This document shows positions 9,514-18,595 of a DNA stretch of 64,000 bases, in pieces. Under the pieces are notes generated by a model. The model was given only the letters and a program-made list of their open reading frames with translations, did not search any database and was not told the DNA's origin. Made by a program: the position numbers and the translations under genes. Source of the stretch: Alphaproteobacteria bacterium (lineage in GTDB: Bacteria; Myxococcota_A; UBA796; GCA-2862545); assembly GCA_020632925.1 (NCBI GenBank), contig JACKER010000027.1, positions 27,630-91,629 on the forward strand, read 5' to 3'. How positions within the stretch are numbered: position 1 is the stretch's first letter; the number at the start of each line of letters is the position of its first letter.

Positions 9514-9745
9514 GTCGTGGTGTCGCTCGGTGGGCTGGAGCGGCGTGAGCACCAGGGCCCTGGACCCGAACGGGTGGTCCGCGGTCACCTTGCTGGTGCT
9601 GCCTGGCCGCAACCAGGCGCCACGTGGTTCCCGGCGGGTTCGGCGTAGTTCGGGACGAAGGGTGCCGCCCGGCTGGTCGGGCAGCCCGTCGCGCGCGACC
9701 GTCCCCGCCGCCGGCAGGAACACGACCGAGCGCTCCGGCGCTTCA

Positions 9746-9950
9746 GCTGACGGAGAAACGCCGGACATCGGGCAGGAAATGATCAATCGCCACGTCCTGA
9801 CACCTGGATGCCACGGCTGACGGAGAAACGCCGGACATCGGGCAGGAAATGATCAATCGCCACGTCCTGACACCTGGATGATGCCACGGCTGACGGAGAA
9901 ACGCCGGACATCGGGCAGGAAATGATCAATCACCACGTCCTGACACCTGG
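9746..9950 (-). repeat. right terminal repeats R1-R3
   Basis: Copies at 9746-9807, 9816-9877 and 9889-9950, each 62 bases. R1 and R2 look identical, and R3 differs by one base in the CAATC[G/A]CC segment. Spacers are only 8 and 11 bases (ATGCCACG, ATGATGCCACG), so the array probably grew by tandem duplication. In reverse complement they align with L1-L3. Confidence 0.9.
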
Positions 9951-9960
9951 GGGCCTGGGG

Positions 9961-12900
9961 TCATTCGATGACGACGATGTCGGTCCCCGTGCGGCCGAAG
10001 GTCTCCGGCATGTACATCTCCTCGGCCTTCGCGGGCGGGACGACGAAGCGGCCGGGGGTGGTGGCGCGGACGACGTAGTCGTAGTCGTGCACGCCGTCCC
10101 AGAGCAGCGACGTGAACGCCTCGACGCGCTCGTCGTGCATCTGCTCGTGCTCGTACCAGGTGCGGCTCCACCACCACCAGACGGGCTGGTCGTCGGCGCG
10201 CTGCGACGGGAGCGTGCCGCTCGTGGCGAGCACGGGGTTCTGGGCCTCGAAGCCACCCGGCAGCGGGTCCACCAGGGCCACGTGGTACCGACGCATCTCG
10301 TTGACCATCGTGAGCTCCACGCGCAGCCGCGCACCCGCCCGGACGTGCCACACGCCGTCGGCGTCGCGGGTCACGTCGCCCGGGTCGTCGATCGGGACGT
10401 AGCGCCGCTCCACCGCGAACCCGTAGTCCGCGGGGTCGAGGCGCAGATCGCGGGGCGCGTAGCGCAGGCCGAGGCGGTAGTAGAGCCGGCCCTGGTCGCC
10501 GTCCATCTGGAGCGTGAGCGGCTGGAGGCCCTTGTGCTCCGTGAGGTAGCCCATCGGCACCTCGATCAGGCTGCGCTCCGTCGTGCGGCCCCGGAACGCG
10601 TGGTCGCCCGCGTAGCCGTCGCCCAGCCACACCCGCGCCACGAAGTCCGGCGTCTCCTTCTCGTAGATCCGGAAGTAGCGGTCCAGCGAGAGCAGCACGA
10701 ACGCGCTCTCGTTCGTGTTCTCCCAGCGGCCCTTGGTCTTGTGGGCGAGCAGGCCGCGGACCACCTTCTCCACGAGCTCGTCGTCGGGCGCGGTCTCCAT
10801 GAGGGCCTCGAGCACGATGCCGTCCGCCCGGCGGTCGCTGTGCAGCAGCACCTGCGCCCCGTCGCTGTACGAGGTCACGAAGTGCGCCGTGCCCGCGGAC
10901 TCGGTCACCCGGTTCGCGAGCGTGTGGAGGATCTCGTTCGCCTCCTCCTTCGCGCCGCCCTCCCACAGCGTCGGCAGCAGGAACGCGAGCCCGTCGATGT
11001 TCAGCAGGGTCCCGCGCTCCTTGTAGAGCTGCCTCGCCTTGCGCACGTCCGGCTGGCCCATCCGGCGCAGCACATCCAGCGCATAGGCACGCAGGAACGC
11101 CTTGCTCTCCTCGCTGTACCACCAGGGGATGTAGCTCTCGATGTTCTGCAGGTGGCTGGCGGCCTGGCGGAAGCTGTGGTCGGGCACGTCGTAGCCCTTG
11201 GCCTTCGCCCTCGCGAACGCGTTCGCCACGTGGATCGACAGGTAGGGCCAGGTCTCGTCGCCCTTGCGCCAGAAGCTCCAGCCGCCGTTCCAGTGCTGGC
11301 GGTCCGCGAGGTGCCGCAGGTCCTGCTCCACCCGATGCTCGAGCACGGCCGGCGCGGGCAGCGCGGGCGACTCGAACGCCGTCAGCACGTCGCGCAGGCT
11401 CGCGATGCCGAGCACCCGGCTCGCGATCTGCTCGTTGCAGTCGAAGGGGTAGCTCTCGAGGTAGAGCACGGCGTCGGTCAGCGCCTGCAGCTGCGTCGAG
11501 CTGGTGGTGACCTCGAGGCCGCCGAACTGCGTCCACACCGCGGGCGGCGCCTCCACCGGCTGCACCGTCGTGCCCGACTCGATCGAGCCGTAGGTCGCGA
11601 ACGCCTCGGTGGTCGCGGGCGTCCACACCGGCAGCGAGAGCTCGGCCGCGTCGGAGCGCTTGCCCGAGGCCGCCACGACCTGCAGGCGCGCGGTGCCGGC
11701 GCCGAGCGTGGCCGCCGGGAAGCGGACCTCCACGCGGTCGTTCGCGGGCACCTTCACCCGACGCCCGGCGCTGCTGACACCCATGTCGCCCAGATCGGGG
11801 AGCACGGGCTCCACCTGCTCGACGAACGCGAGGTTCGTGGCGCGGATACCGACGTCGACCACCATCTCGGCGTCCGTCTGGTTCTGCACGACGATCGGGA
11901 TCTCGGCCTGGTCGCCGAAGTTGAGGAAGCGCGGCGCACTGGGTCGGACCATCAGCGGCTTGCGGGCGACGACCGTGGTCTCCGCGCTCCCGAACGACTT
12001 GATCGGGTCCGCGGCGACCACCATCACCCGGTAGCGGGTGAGCGAGTCCGGCAGGTGCAGGTCGAGCTCGGCCGTCCCGTCGGCGCCCGTCACCACGTCC
12101 GGGGCGAACAGCGCGAGCGCGCCGAACTCCGTGCGCAGGGTGACCGGCGTGGTCGCCATCTCGCCGCCCATGAGGGCGTCCTCCATCCTCTCGGCTTCCT
12201 TCTTCCCCGCCGAGCGCGTCACCGCCTGCTGGGCCTGCGCCGGGGGTGGCGCCATCGGCTCGGCGGCCGCCAGCTCCGCCATCGGCGCGGACTTCGCCGC
12301 GATCCCGCCTCCTCCGATACCGACGCCCCGCGTGCCGAGGCCGTTCCGTGCCCCGCCGAGCATGCCGTGCTCCACCGTGCCCGCGGGCGCCTGGACGAGC
12401 GCGGTCGGGTCGCCGAGGGTCACCCAGGAGCGAAGGAAGTGGTCGGCCACGCCGGGCGACTTCGAGCCGTAGAAGACCTCGATCGGATCAGGCAGCTCGT
12501 ACCCGGTGAGCGCGAGCACGCTCTCGTCGACGGCGACCACCGTGAGCTCGGCGCCGGCCAGGGGCGTGCCCGCCGGGTCCTTGACCGTGACGCGCAGCTT
12601 CGTGTCGCCGCCGGGCTCGAGCGCGGGGTCGGCCGCAGTGACCTCGACGCCGAGCGTTCGCTTCGTCGGCGGCACCACGAAGTCGATGGTGCCGCTCGCG
12701 TGCGCGACCCGCGACGGCACGTCGGTCAGCGGCTGGCCCTTGTCGTCCACCCGCTGGGCCGCGCCGACCAGGTGCACCTCGAGCTGGACGTTGGGCACCA
12801 GCGAGTCGTCGATCGGGATCTCGAGCGTGGTCGTCGGTTCGCCCATCCGGAACCGCTCGAGGTGCTCGATGCCGTTTCGTCGCAGCGTCCAGGTGCCTTC

Positions 12901-15900
12901 GGCGGGCGTGAAGGGTGCCTGCACCAGCACGCGTGCGACCTCGCCGTCGTGCAGCTCGCGCTGCTCGGGGACGAGCGTGATCTGCTCGAGCTCCACGCTG
13001 CGGGACGGCGTGGTCTCGGCGCCGCTCACCCAGACGCGCAGCTCGCTCTCGTTGGGGCGCCCGTCTGCGTCCACCACCCGCGCGGTGACGCGGTAGCTGC
13101 CGCCGCGCTCCGTCGGGAAGCTGCAGTGGGCGTGGGCGTCGGCGTCCAGCGTCACCGCGCAGGGGCGCTCGTCCTGCGCGATCTCGCCCCAGCCGCCACT
13201 GGGGAGCGAGCCGTAGTCCAGGCGGACGATCGACGCGGTGACCTCACCGGTCGCCGGGTGGCCATCCAGATCGACGACGGCCAGGTCGACCTCGATAGGC
13301 AGGCCCTTCTCGACGAACGAGCGCTCGGTCTTGAGCCCGACGTACCGGTCGGACGGGTGGACCATCGTCCGGGCGGTCGCCGTCCAGGCCTGCCGGTTCA
13401 CGTCCATCACGGTGGCCTCGGCGCGCACGTCGTACGGCCGCGGCGGGCTCATGGACTCGAAGTGGATGCCCAGGTGGTGCTCACCCTTGGGGTCGGTCGT
13501 GGACGTGAGCTGCCCGAGGTACCCCTCGCCCATGGGGTTGCCGGAGCGCGAAGCCCAGCTCCAGGCGTCGATCCACCACGGCGTCCACGTGCCGAAGGAC
13601 CACCCCTGCATCCCCGGCGGGACGTAGTGGCCGGCCTCAGCGAACACGTTCCAGGTGGTGTCGGCGTTCTGCAGCCCGCCACCTGCGTAGTAGGCCGCAG
13701 TCAGGTCGAAGCGCGCGTCCAGGCCGAGGAGGTGGGGGCCCTCGTCCACCGCGGCCGACACCTCGAACTCGGGTCGGCGGAACTCCTCGATCCGGAGCGT
13801 GTGGTAGGTGGTGGTGCCGACCTCCCGGACCCCGCTGGCGGACAGCATGAGCTGCGCCTCGCCGAGATCCGCCTCGGGCGGCAGTTCGACGTCGAAGTGG
13901 AAGCCGCCCAGCCGGGAGACCTCGGCGGTGCCCTTGGCGAGCTCGTGCCCCATGGAGCTCGTCAGCGTCCAGCTGATCGTCGGATCGCCCGGGTCCTGGA
14001 GCGGTCCGACGTCACCCTCGGGGGTCTGGTCCTCGTTGCGCAGCCAACCCTTGATCCGCGCGGTCTCACCCGGGCGGTACAACCCCCGGTCGTCGGCGAC
14101 GTACCACCGCAGCTGATCGAGCAGCTCGTGGCGGTACCAGCTCGTCCCGTAGTTCGGCCCGTCGGACTCGGGGAGGATGGCGAGGTCGTCGCCCGTGCGC
14201 GCCACCAGGACCTGGTTCGGCAGGGAGTCGCCGGGGAGCGAGAGCTCCGCGAGCCCGTCCGCGCCGGTGGATGCCTGGCCCTCGCGACCGAGCAGCGACA
14301 GCGTCACGTCCGGACGCGCATCTCCCGTCGACAGGTCGCTCGCCCAGCCCACGATCTCGTCGCCGTCGGCGAACGCGACCAGTCCGAGGTCCGTGACCTG
14401 CACCCACTTGTAGACGTACTGCCGGTTCCAGCGATCGCGCGGCTGGACCGTCGGCTCCACGAGGACGACGAACTGCCCGTGGTGGTCGTCCCCGGTCCAC
14501 TGCGAGAAGTCGATGGCGGTCTCGGTGCGCCGGTCCGCCTCGCCCTTCGTGTCGATCGTCCCGTCGAACACCACCTTGCCGGGGAGCCGGCCGGGCTTGG
14601 CGTCCTCGTACCAGAAGCGCTCGATCCACTTGGTCCAGGCCTCCCAGTCCGAAGGCTGGACCTCGTGCACCTGGACCTTGAGGCGGGGGTGGTTGACCGA
14701 CCACACCGACATCTTGTCGCCCGACGCCGGGTCGAGGACGACGAGGTTGCCGCCCGCACCGTCCAACGTCTTCTCCGCCGGACCCACGCGCACCACGAAG
14801 TCCTGGTCCTTGCCGAGCGTCTGGCCGAAGGTGTCGGTGACGCCTGCGGGCACGGTGACCGTGTACGCCGTGCGACCCTGGAACGCGCCGCTGATCGTGA
14901 CCATGTCGCCGGAGGGCACGACCGACAGGCCGGGCACCGCGGGGCTGACCCTCCATCCCGTCGGGTCGAAGGCCTCGGGGTCGATCGGGTTGTCGAACCT
15001 CACGTACCAGCTGCTCGTCGGCGGGCAGGGCTCGTCGTACCAGCAGCCGTGATCCTCGATGCGGAGGGGGTGGTAGGTGTAGAAGCTCGCGTACTGGTCG
15101 CCGGTCGTCGTGCGTGGTCCCTCCGCGGACGGCGTTCCCCTCGGGATCACGAGCGAGATGCTCGACGCCTTCGGGAGCGGCTCGACCGGGTGCACGGCGA
15201 CCACCGCGCCCTCTGCGGCGTCCAGCGCGAACACGGACATGGGGATGCCCGCGTCCTCGATCTCCTCGGGGGTCGCGAGGCGGAAGCGCGCGCCGTCGCC
15301 CGCTCCCGTGACCTTCAACCGCTCGAGCACCGCTCCGGGGTCCATCCGCTGGTCGAACCTCAACAGGACGGTGGGGGAGAGATCCGTCGGCAGCCCCGTG
15401 TTCGGCCACCAGGTCTGGAGCTGGGGCGCAGGGGTCGAGAAGGTGAAGCGGAACGCCTCGGTCAGCGCCGCGCCCGAGGCGGCGGTGGTGCCCGCCGGGA
15501 TCTCGAGGGTGTACTCCGTGGCCATGGGCAGCCGGGGGTCGGGGTCGAACAGCAGCGTCTTCGTGCCCAGCCACCGCCAACGGCCAGCGGGCTGCGGCGT
15601 GAGCGTGGCGGGCACCCGCTTGCTGGCTTCCTCCTGCGAGGTCAGCGCGATCATCGGCTGGTCGAACGTGACCGACACGTTGGGCGCCATCGGCACCTCG
15701 CCCTCGGGCGAGAAGCGCACCACCTTCGGCACCTTCCCGGGCGCGACCGTCGGCGGAGGCCGTGGCGGCGGCGGGAAGGTCTCGAGCACGTCCGGGCCGG
15801 TGCGCGGCGGTGGCTTCGTGTGGGCACGCAGCGCGAACGTCCGCCGGTCCCCGTCCTCCTCCTCGAGATCGGGCAGCCGCCCGAGCAACGTGTCGAGCGC

Positions 15901-16128
15901 CCCGCCGCGCACGGGCGTCCCGGGGTCGACGGGCGCCCCGTCCCCCGCATCGCTCGGAGGGCTCGCGTCGTACAGGCGGACCACCAGTCCCTTCTCCTCG
16001 GGGTCTGCGCGGAACGACGGGACCGCTGGCGTCCCGGAGCTCGTACCCCCGGAGGTGGACGGGACGATCGAGTCGGTTCCACGGCCGTGGCAGGCGGCGA
16101 GCAACAGGACGATCGAGACAGGGCGCAC
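9961..16128 (-). CDS. alpha-2-macroglobulin-like lipoprotein with thioester motif
   Basis: 2055 residues from ATG 16128. The leader MRPVSIVLLLAACHGRG carries a lipobox (LAAC), so it is anchored in the envelope. The organisation is that of bacterial alpha-2-macroglobulins: an MG2-type beta-sandwich series, a bait-like variable stretch rich in Gly/Ala/Pro (~residues 1255-1310), an A2M domain, and a helical thioester domain with FDCNEQIASRVL near residue ~1560, where C-x-E-Q can form the internal thioester. Such proteins trap proteases in the periplasm and protect the cell. The gene usually found beside bacterial A2M, penicillin-binding protein 1C, is absent here. It is divergent from the von Willebrand gene. 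Confidence 0.9.
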   Translation of the reverse strand: MRPVSIVLLLAACHGRGTDSIVPSTSGGTSSGTPAVPSFRADPEEKGLVVRLYDASPPSDAGDGAPVDPGTPVRGGALDTLLGRLPDLEEEDGDRRTFALRAHTKPPPRTGPDVLETFPPPPRPPPTVAPGKVPKVVRFSPEGEVPMAPNVSVTFDQPMIALTSQEEASKRVPATLTPQPAGRWRWLGTKTLLFDPDPRLPMATEYTLEIPAGTTAASGAALTEAFRFTFSTPAPQLQTWWPNTGLPTDLSPTVLLRFDQRMDPGAVLERLKVTGAGDGARFRLATPEEIEDAGIPMSVFALDAAEGAVVAVHPVEPLPKASSISLVIPRGTPSAEGPRTTTGDQYASFYTYHPLRIEDHGCWYDEPCPPTSSWYVRFDNPIDPEAFDPTGWRVSPAVPGLSVVPSGDMVTISGAFQGRTAYTVTVPAGVTDTFGQTLGKDQDFVVRVGPAEKTLDGAGGNLVVLDPASGDKMSVWSVNHPRLKVQVHEVQPSDWEAWTKWIERFWYEDAKPGRLPGKVVFDGTIDTKGEADRRTETAIDFSQWTGDDHHGQFVVLVEPTVQPRDRWNRQYVYKWVQVTDLGLVAFADGDEIVGWASDLSTGDARPDVTLSLLGREGQASTGADGLAELSLPGDSLPNQVLVARTGDDLAILPESDGPNYGTSWYRHELLDQLRWYVADDRGLYRPGETARIKGWLRNEDQTPEGDVGPLQDPGDPTISWTLTSSMGHELAKGTAEVSRLGGFHFDVELPPEADLGEAQLMLSASGVREVGTTTYHTLRIEEFRRPEFEVSAAVDEGPHLLGLDARFDLTAAYYAGGGLQNADTTWNVFAEAGHYVPPGMQGWSFGTWTPWWIDAWSWASRSGNPMGEGYLGQLTSTTDPKGEHHLGIHFESMSPPRPYDVRAEATVMDVNRQAWTATARTMVHPSDRYVGLKTERSFVEKGLPIEVDLAVVDLDGHPATGEVTASIVRLDYGSLPSGGWGEIAQDERPCAVTLDADAHAHCSFPTERGGSYRVTARVVDADGRPNESELRVWVSGAETTPSRSVELEQITLVPEQRELHDGEVARVLVQAPFTPAEGTWTLRRNGIEHLERFRMGEPTTTLEIPIDDSLVPNVQLEVHLVGAAQRVDDKGQPLTDVPSRVAHASGTIDFVVPPTKRTLGVEVTAADPALEPGGDTKLRVTVKDPAGTPLAGAELTVVAVDESVLALTGYELPDPIEVFYGSKSPGVADHFLRSWVTLGDPTALVQAPAGTVEHGMLGGARNGLGTRGVGIGGGGIAAKSAPMAELAAAEPMAPPPAQAQQAVTRSAGKKEAERMEDALMGGEMATTPVTLRTEFGALALFAPDVVTGADGTAELDLHLPDSLTRYRVMVVAADPIKSFGSAETTVVARKPLMVRPSAPRFLNFGDQAEIPIVVQNQTDAEMVVDVGIRATNLAFVEQVEPVLPDLGDMGVSSAGRRVKVPANDRVEVRFPAATLGAGTARLQVVAASGKRSDAAELSLPVWTPATTEAFATYGSIESGTTVQPVEAPPAVWTQFGGLEVTTSSTQLQALTDAVLYLESYPFDCNEQIASRVLGIASLRDVLTAFESPALPAPAVLEHRVEQDLRHLADRQHWNGGWSFWRKGDETWPYLSIHVANAFARAKAKGYDVPDHSFRQAASHLQNIESYIPWWYSEESKAFLRAYALDVLRRMGQPDVRKARQLYKERGTLLNIDGLAFLLPTLWEGGAKEEANEILHTLANRVTESAGTAHFVTSYSDGAQVLLHSDRRADGIVLEALMETAPDDELVEKVVRGLLAHKTKGRWENTNESAFVLLSLDRYFRIYEKETPDFVARVWLGDGYAGDHAFRGRTTERSLIEVPMGYLTEHKGLQPLTLQMDGDQGRLYYRLGLRYAPRDLRLDPADYGFAVERRYVPIDDPGDVTRDADGVWHVRAGARLRVELTMVNEMRRYHVALVDPLPGGFEAQNPVLATSGTLPSQRADDQPVWWWWSRTWYEHEQMHDERVEAFTSLLWDGVHDYDYVVRATTPGRFVVPPAKAEEMYMPETFGRTGTDIVVIE

Positions 16129-16182
16129 GTGACCTCCGGCGAGCGCGGACCAACGCCGCTCGGGGCCGGGAGCTTACAGCGT

Positions 16183-16229
16183 GGGACACGCGTGCCCCAC
16201 CCCGGGACACCCGTGCCCCACCCCGGGGC
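16183..16229. repeat. tandem near-palindromic GGGACAC/GTGCCCC repeats
   Basis: Two adjacent copies of a ~21-base unit containing GGGACAC[G/C]CGTGCCCCAC, each close to a palindrome. They lie in the 316-base divergent intergenic region between the macroglobulin and von Willebrand genes and share the GGGACA core with the dyad at 16298-16323. Confidence 0.5.
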
Positions 16230-16297
16230 CCGAGGACCGCCGACCGGGGGCCTGGCGGTGCCCTGGAAGGCCGATCCGAACGCCGATCACGGCGATC

Positions 16298-16323
16298 TGG
16301 GACATCGGTGGGCCAGTGTCCCA
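16298..16323. promoter_or_regulatory. inverted repeat TGGGACA-N12-TGTCCCA, possible activator site
   Basis: A perfect 7-base dyad with a 12-base spacer, centred about 100 bases upstream of the transcription start predicted for the sigma-54-like promoter at 16387. That distance fits an upstream activator site for an enhancer-binding protein. Confidence 0.45.
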
Positions 16324-16386
16324 CCTGCCTGCGATCTTCTTGTCGCGGAACTCCAAGATGATCGAGGATCGTCCGATCTCATGCGT

Positions 16387-16402
16387 TGGTACGGTTCGTG
16401 CA
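16387..16402 (+). promoter_or_regulatory. sigma-54-like promoter (TGGTACG-N4-GTGCA)
   Basis: The GG and GC doublets of the -24/-12 elements have the required spacing. Only one position of the -12 box differs from TTGCA. Transcription would start near 16413, leaving a short leader with GGGAGG before ATG 16445. Confidence 0.5.
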
Positions 16403-16444
16403 TGTGATTGACGCGACATTGACAGTCTTGCGGGAGGCTACACC

Positions 16445-17986
16445 ATGAACCGTTCCATCTTCGCCCTGGCGCTCGTCGCCGCCGGCTGCTCCGAGTTCAA
16501 CCTCAACGGCGGCAACAAGCCGGACATCGGGCCTGCGCCGGACATCCTGGTGGACCCTCCCTCCCTGGCCTACGGCACGCTCTCCGTCGGCGACCAGGAG
16601 GTCCAGACCTTCACCGTCCAGAACATCGGTGACGCCACGCTCCACGTGTCCGACATCGTGATCGGCAGCGGCATCGCGTTCATCGTCCAGGGCCCCGAGA
16701 CCCAGTTCGACCTCGAGCCCGGCCAGACCATGGACGTGGACGTGGCCTTCTCCCCGATGGGCGCCGACGAGAACTACGGCCAGGTCCTCGTGGTCTCCGA
16801 CGACCCGGACACCCCGGAGGCCCCGGTCGACCTGCTCGGCTTCGGCGCGGTGCCCGAGCTCAAGATCACCCCCGACACCTACGTGTTCGGCGACGCCCCG
16901 ATCCCCTGCGGCGACGAGGTCGAGCTCGAGCTCAAGAACGTCGGCTCCGAGGCCCTCACCATCACCGAGGTGGACTACACCTCGGGCGGCCTGCTGTCCC
17001 TCGACACCAGCAACGCGCCCCAGCTGCCGATCACGCTGCAGCCGGGTGAGTTCCGCAACGTGACCGTCATGTTCGAGGCGACCACCGAGGGCAGCGACAC
17101 GGGCCGTCTGGCCGTCACCAGCAACGACCCGCGCGGCGTCGTCACCGCCGACCAGAACGGCGAGGGCGTCTACGGTGAGAAGCTGACCGAGACCTTCACC
17201 GAGCCGGGCGTCCCCCCGGTCGACGTGATCATCCTGATCGACCAGTCCTGCTCGATGAGCGGCGACAACACCGACGACGTCGAGAACGGCATGCCCGACT
17301 TCGTCGCCGAGCTGCAGCAGACCTCCGACTGGCACCTCATCGAGGTGACCCGCCAGACCGGTTGCGCCAACGGTGGCGTCCTCACGGAGACCACCCCGAA
17401 CGTGGCCAACACGCTGGTGAACAACGCGTTCAACTCGGTCGGCAACATCCCCGACAACGTGACCGAGTCGCTCCTCGAGCTCGCGGACACCGCCCTGTCG
17501 AAGACCGGCCCCGGTCAGTGCAACGAGGGCTTCCTGCGCCCCGGCGCGCTGCTGCACGTCATCACGATGTCGGACGAGCCCGAGCAGTCGGGTCACAACG
17601 CGTCCTACTGGGTCAACCAGCTCGGCACCTACGCGTCCTCGCCCGATTTCCTGAAGATCTCCGGGATCCTCGACCTCAACAACCGCTGCGGTGAGGGTGC
17701 CGGCGTGTACAGCCAGGCCGTCGACCAGACCGGCGGCTCCAAGCTGAACATCTGCAACTCGAACTGGGGCGCCAACTTCGGCGACATCGCGTCCGAGGTC
17801 CTCGCCGGCATCCGGACGTACAACCTGAGCAACGAGGCCGACCCGAACTCGGTCGTCGTCACGGTCAACGGCACCCCGACCACCGACTTCACGGTCACGG
17901 GTGGCAACGTCACCATCAACAACCCGCCCGTGGGCGAGGGTGACGAGGTCACCATCACCTACGGCGTGCTCGCCGAGTGCAACTGA
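16445..17986 (+). CDS. von Willebrand factor A lipoprotein with ASH-type domains
   Basis: 513 residues from ATG 16445 with GGGAGG nine bases upstream. The leader MNRSIFALALVAAGCSEF has a lipobox (AAGC). Residues ~35-230 contain two abnormal-spindle-like (choice-of-anchor D) beta domains, seen in PSLAYGTLSVGDQEVQTF and DTYVFGDAPIPCGDEVELEL. A VWA domain follows with LIDQSCSMS, the DxSxS metal-ion adhesion site. A final beta domain ends at Asn513. It probably mediates surface adhesion or assembly. Codon choice is strongly biased (ACC, GTC, AAC, GAG), which with its own promoter and terminator suggests high expression. Confidence 0.85.
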   Translation: MNRSIFALALVAAGCSEFNLNGGNKPDIGPAPDILVDPPSLAYGTLSVGDQEVQTFTVQNIGDATLHVSDIVIGSGIAFIVQGPETQFDLEPGQTMDVDVAFSPMGADENYGQVLVVSDDPDTPEAPVDLLGFGAVPELKITPDTYVFGDAPIPCGDEVELELKNVGSEALTITEVDYTSGGLLSLDTSNAPQLPITLQPGEFRNVTVMFEATTEGSDTGRLAVTSNDPRGVVTADQNGEGVYGEKLTETFTEPGVPPVDVIILIDQSCSMSGDNTDDVENGMPDFVAELQQTSDWHLIEVTRQTGCANGGVLTETTPNVANTLVNNAFNSVGNIPDNVTESLLELADTALSKTGPGQCNEGFLRPGALLHVITMSDEPEQSGHNASYWVNQLGTYASSPDFLKISGILDLNNRCGEGAGVYSQAVDQTGGSKLNICNSNWGANFGDIASEVLAGIRTYNLSNEADPNSVVVTVNGTPTTDFTVTGGNVTINNPPVGEGDEVTITYGVLAECN

Positions 17987-18045
17987 TCTCCTGACGGAGA
18001 GGGGGCTCGCCCGCCCCTGCTCCTTTCGTTCGCAGTCGCTTCACG

Positions 18046-18077
18046 ACGGCCCCGGATCCCGCTCCGGGGCCGTTTTG
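18046..18077 (+). terminator. rho-independent terminator of the von Willebrand gene
   Basis: A perfect 10-bp stem ACGGCCCCGG/CCGGGGCCGT with an 8-base loop followed by TTTT, 60 bases after the stop codon. Confidence 0.88.
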
Positions 18078-18115
18078 CGTCCAGCCCCCGCGCTCCGCCC
18101 ACAGCTCCCCCTACC

Positions 18116-18163
18116 ACTCCCGCTCCCGCTCCCGCTCCCGTGCCCGTGCCCGTGCCCGTCGTA
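18116..18163 (+). repeat. hexamer microsatellite (CTCCCG)n/(TGCCCG)n
   Basis: About four CTCCCG-type units run into three TGCCCG units. The same GGGCAC/GTGCCC hexamer occurs near the right end of the window (63873-63913). Here it lies directly upstream of a phosphatase fragment and appears to replace its 5' end. Confidence 0.85.
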
Positions 18164-18508
18164 GTGATGGGGCTCGCCACGGGGTTCGTGCTCGTCCACT
18201 GCGCGGCCGGCCGTGGACGCAGCGCCACGTTCGTCGCGGCGTGCCTGGCGAGGTCTCACGCTCGCGGAGACGCGGACGCAGCCGAGTCGGCCGTCCGTGC
18301 CATCCGAGCAGGGGTACGTCTGGATCCGTCCCAGCGCCGGGTGTTTCTCGAGGGGGCCGGTACGGCGTTCATCGCCGGACCGGGCGCCGAGTCGGCCGCA
18401 GCGGAGGGACGGCGTTCGCGGGCCGTCCTCGGCACGCACCGGCGAAAGAGCGGGAAGCGAGGACGGAACGCGAACGGTTGTCCGCCCGGAGCGAAGGACG
18501 CGAAGTAG
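18140..18508 (+). pseudogene. fragment of a dual-specificity (Cys-based) protein phosphatase
   Basis: The frame reads VLVHCAAGRGRSATFVAACLA, a complete HCx5RS phosphatase loop with the helix that normally follows it, then a helical stretch to about codon 75. The N-terminal half of the family, including the general-acid Asp loop, is missing. Upstream is only hexamer repeat (the first codons read PVPVPV) and the terminator of the preceding gene. The last ~45 codons are basic and low complexity. I read this as a truncated, probably dead gene; a tiny active enzyme is unlikely without the acid loop. Confidence 0.55.
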
Positions 18509-18595
18509 AAGTCCTGGCGGGCTGAGCAGAAGACCCCGGAGCGCGTGAGCACCCCGGGGTCCCTGGGTTCGATCCGCGCCGGAGCGCGGGCGAGG
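18509..18595. other. short intergenic stretch with two GC-rich hairpins
   Basis: Contains GACCCCGG/CCGGGGTC (about 18531-18560) and CCGCGC-CGGA-GCGCGG (about 18572-18587). Neither has a T-run on either strand. They lie just beyond the stop of the TonB receptor and could act as a weak or factor-dependent terminator for it. Confidence 0.35.

Larger units (their letters stand above)
9270..9950. mobile_element. insertion-sequence shell: triplicated terminal repeats around a ~230-bp core, no transposase
   Basis: Three direct copies of a ~58-bp sequence on the left face three ~62-bp copies of an inverted version on the right. Both types share the outer core CCAGGTGTCAGGACGTG, TTGATCATTTCCTG, then a weaker match ending in TTCCGT/CTCCGT. 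Multiple subterminal repeats at each end with a TGT...ACA border resemble IS21-family ends (inference). The core 9514-9745 has no recognisable istA/istB; its open frames are low complexity. It sits 10 bases from the stop of the macroglobulin gene. Confidence 0.6.

Noticed and set aside
9514..9745. IstA or IstB remnant inside the repeat element
   Set aside because: The open frames on both strands are low complexity and show no DDE or AAA motifs.
9270..9950. CRISPR-like array
   Set aside because: Repeats are 58-62 bases, spacers are irregular (8-47 bases) and the two halves are in opposite orientation. No cas gene is nearby.
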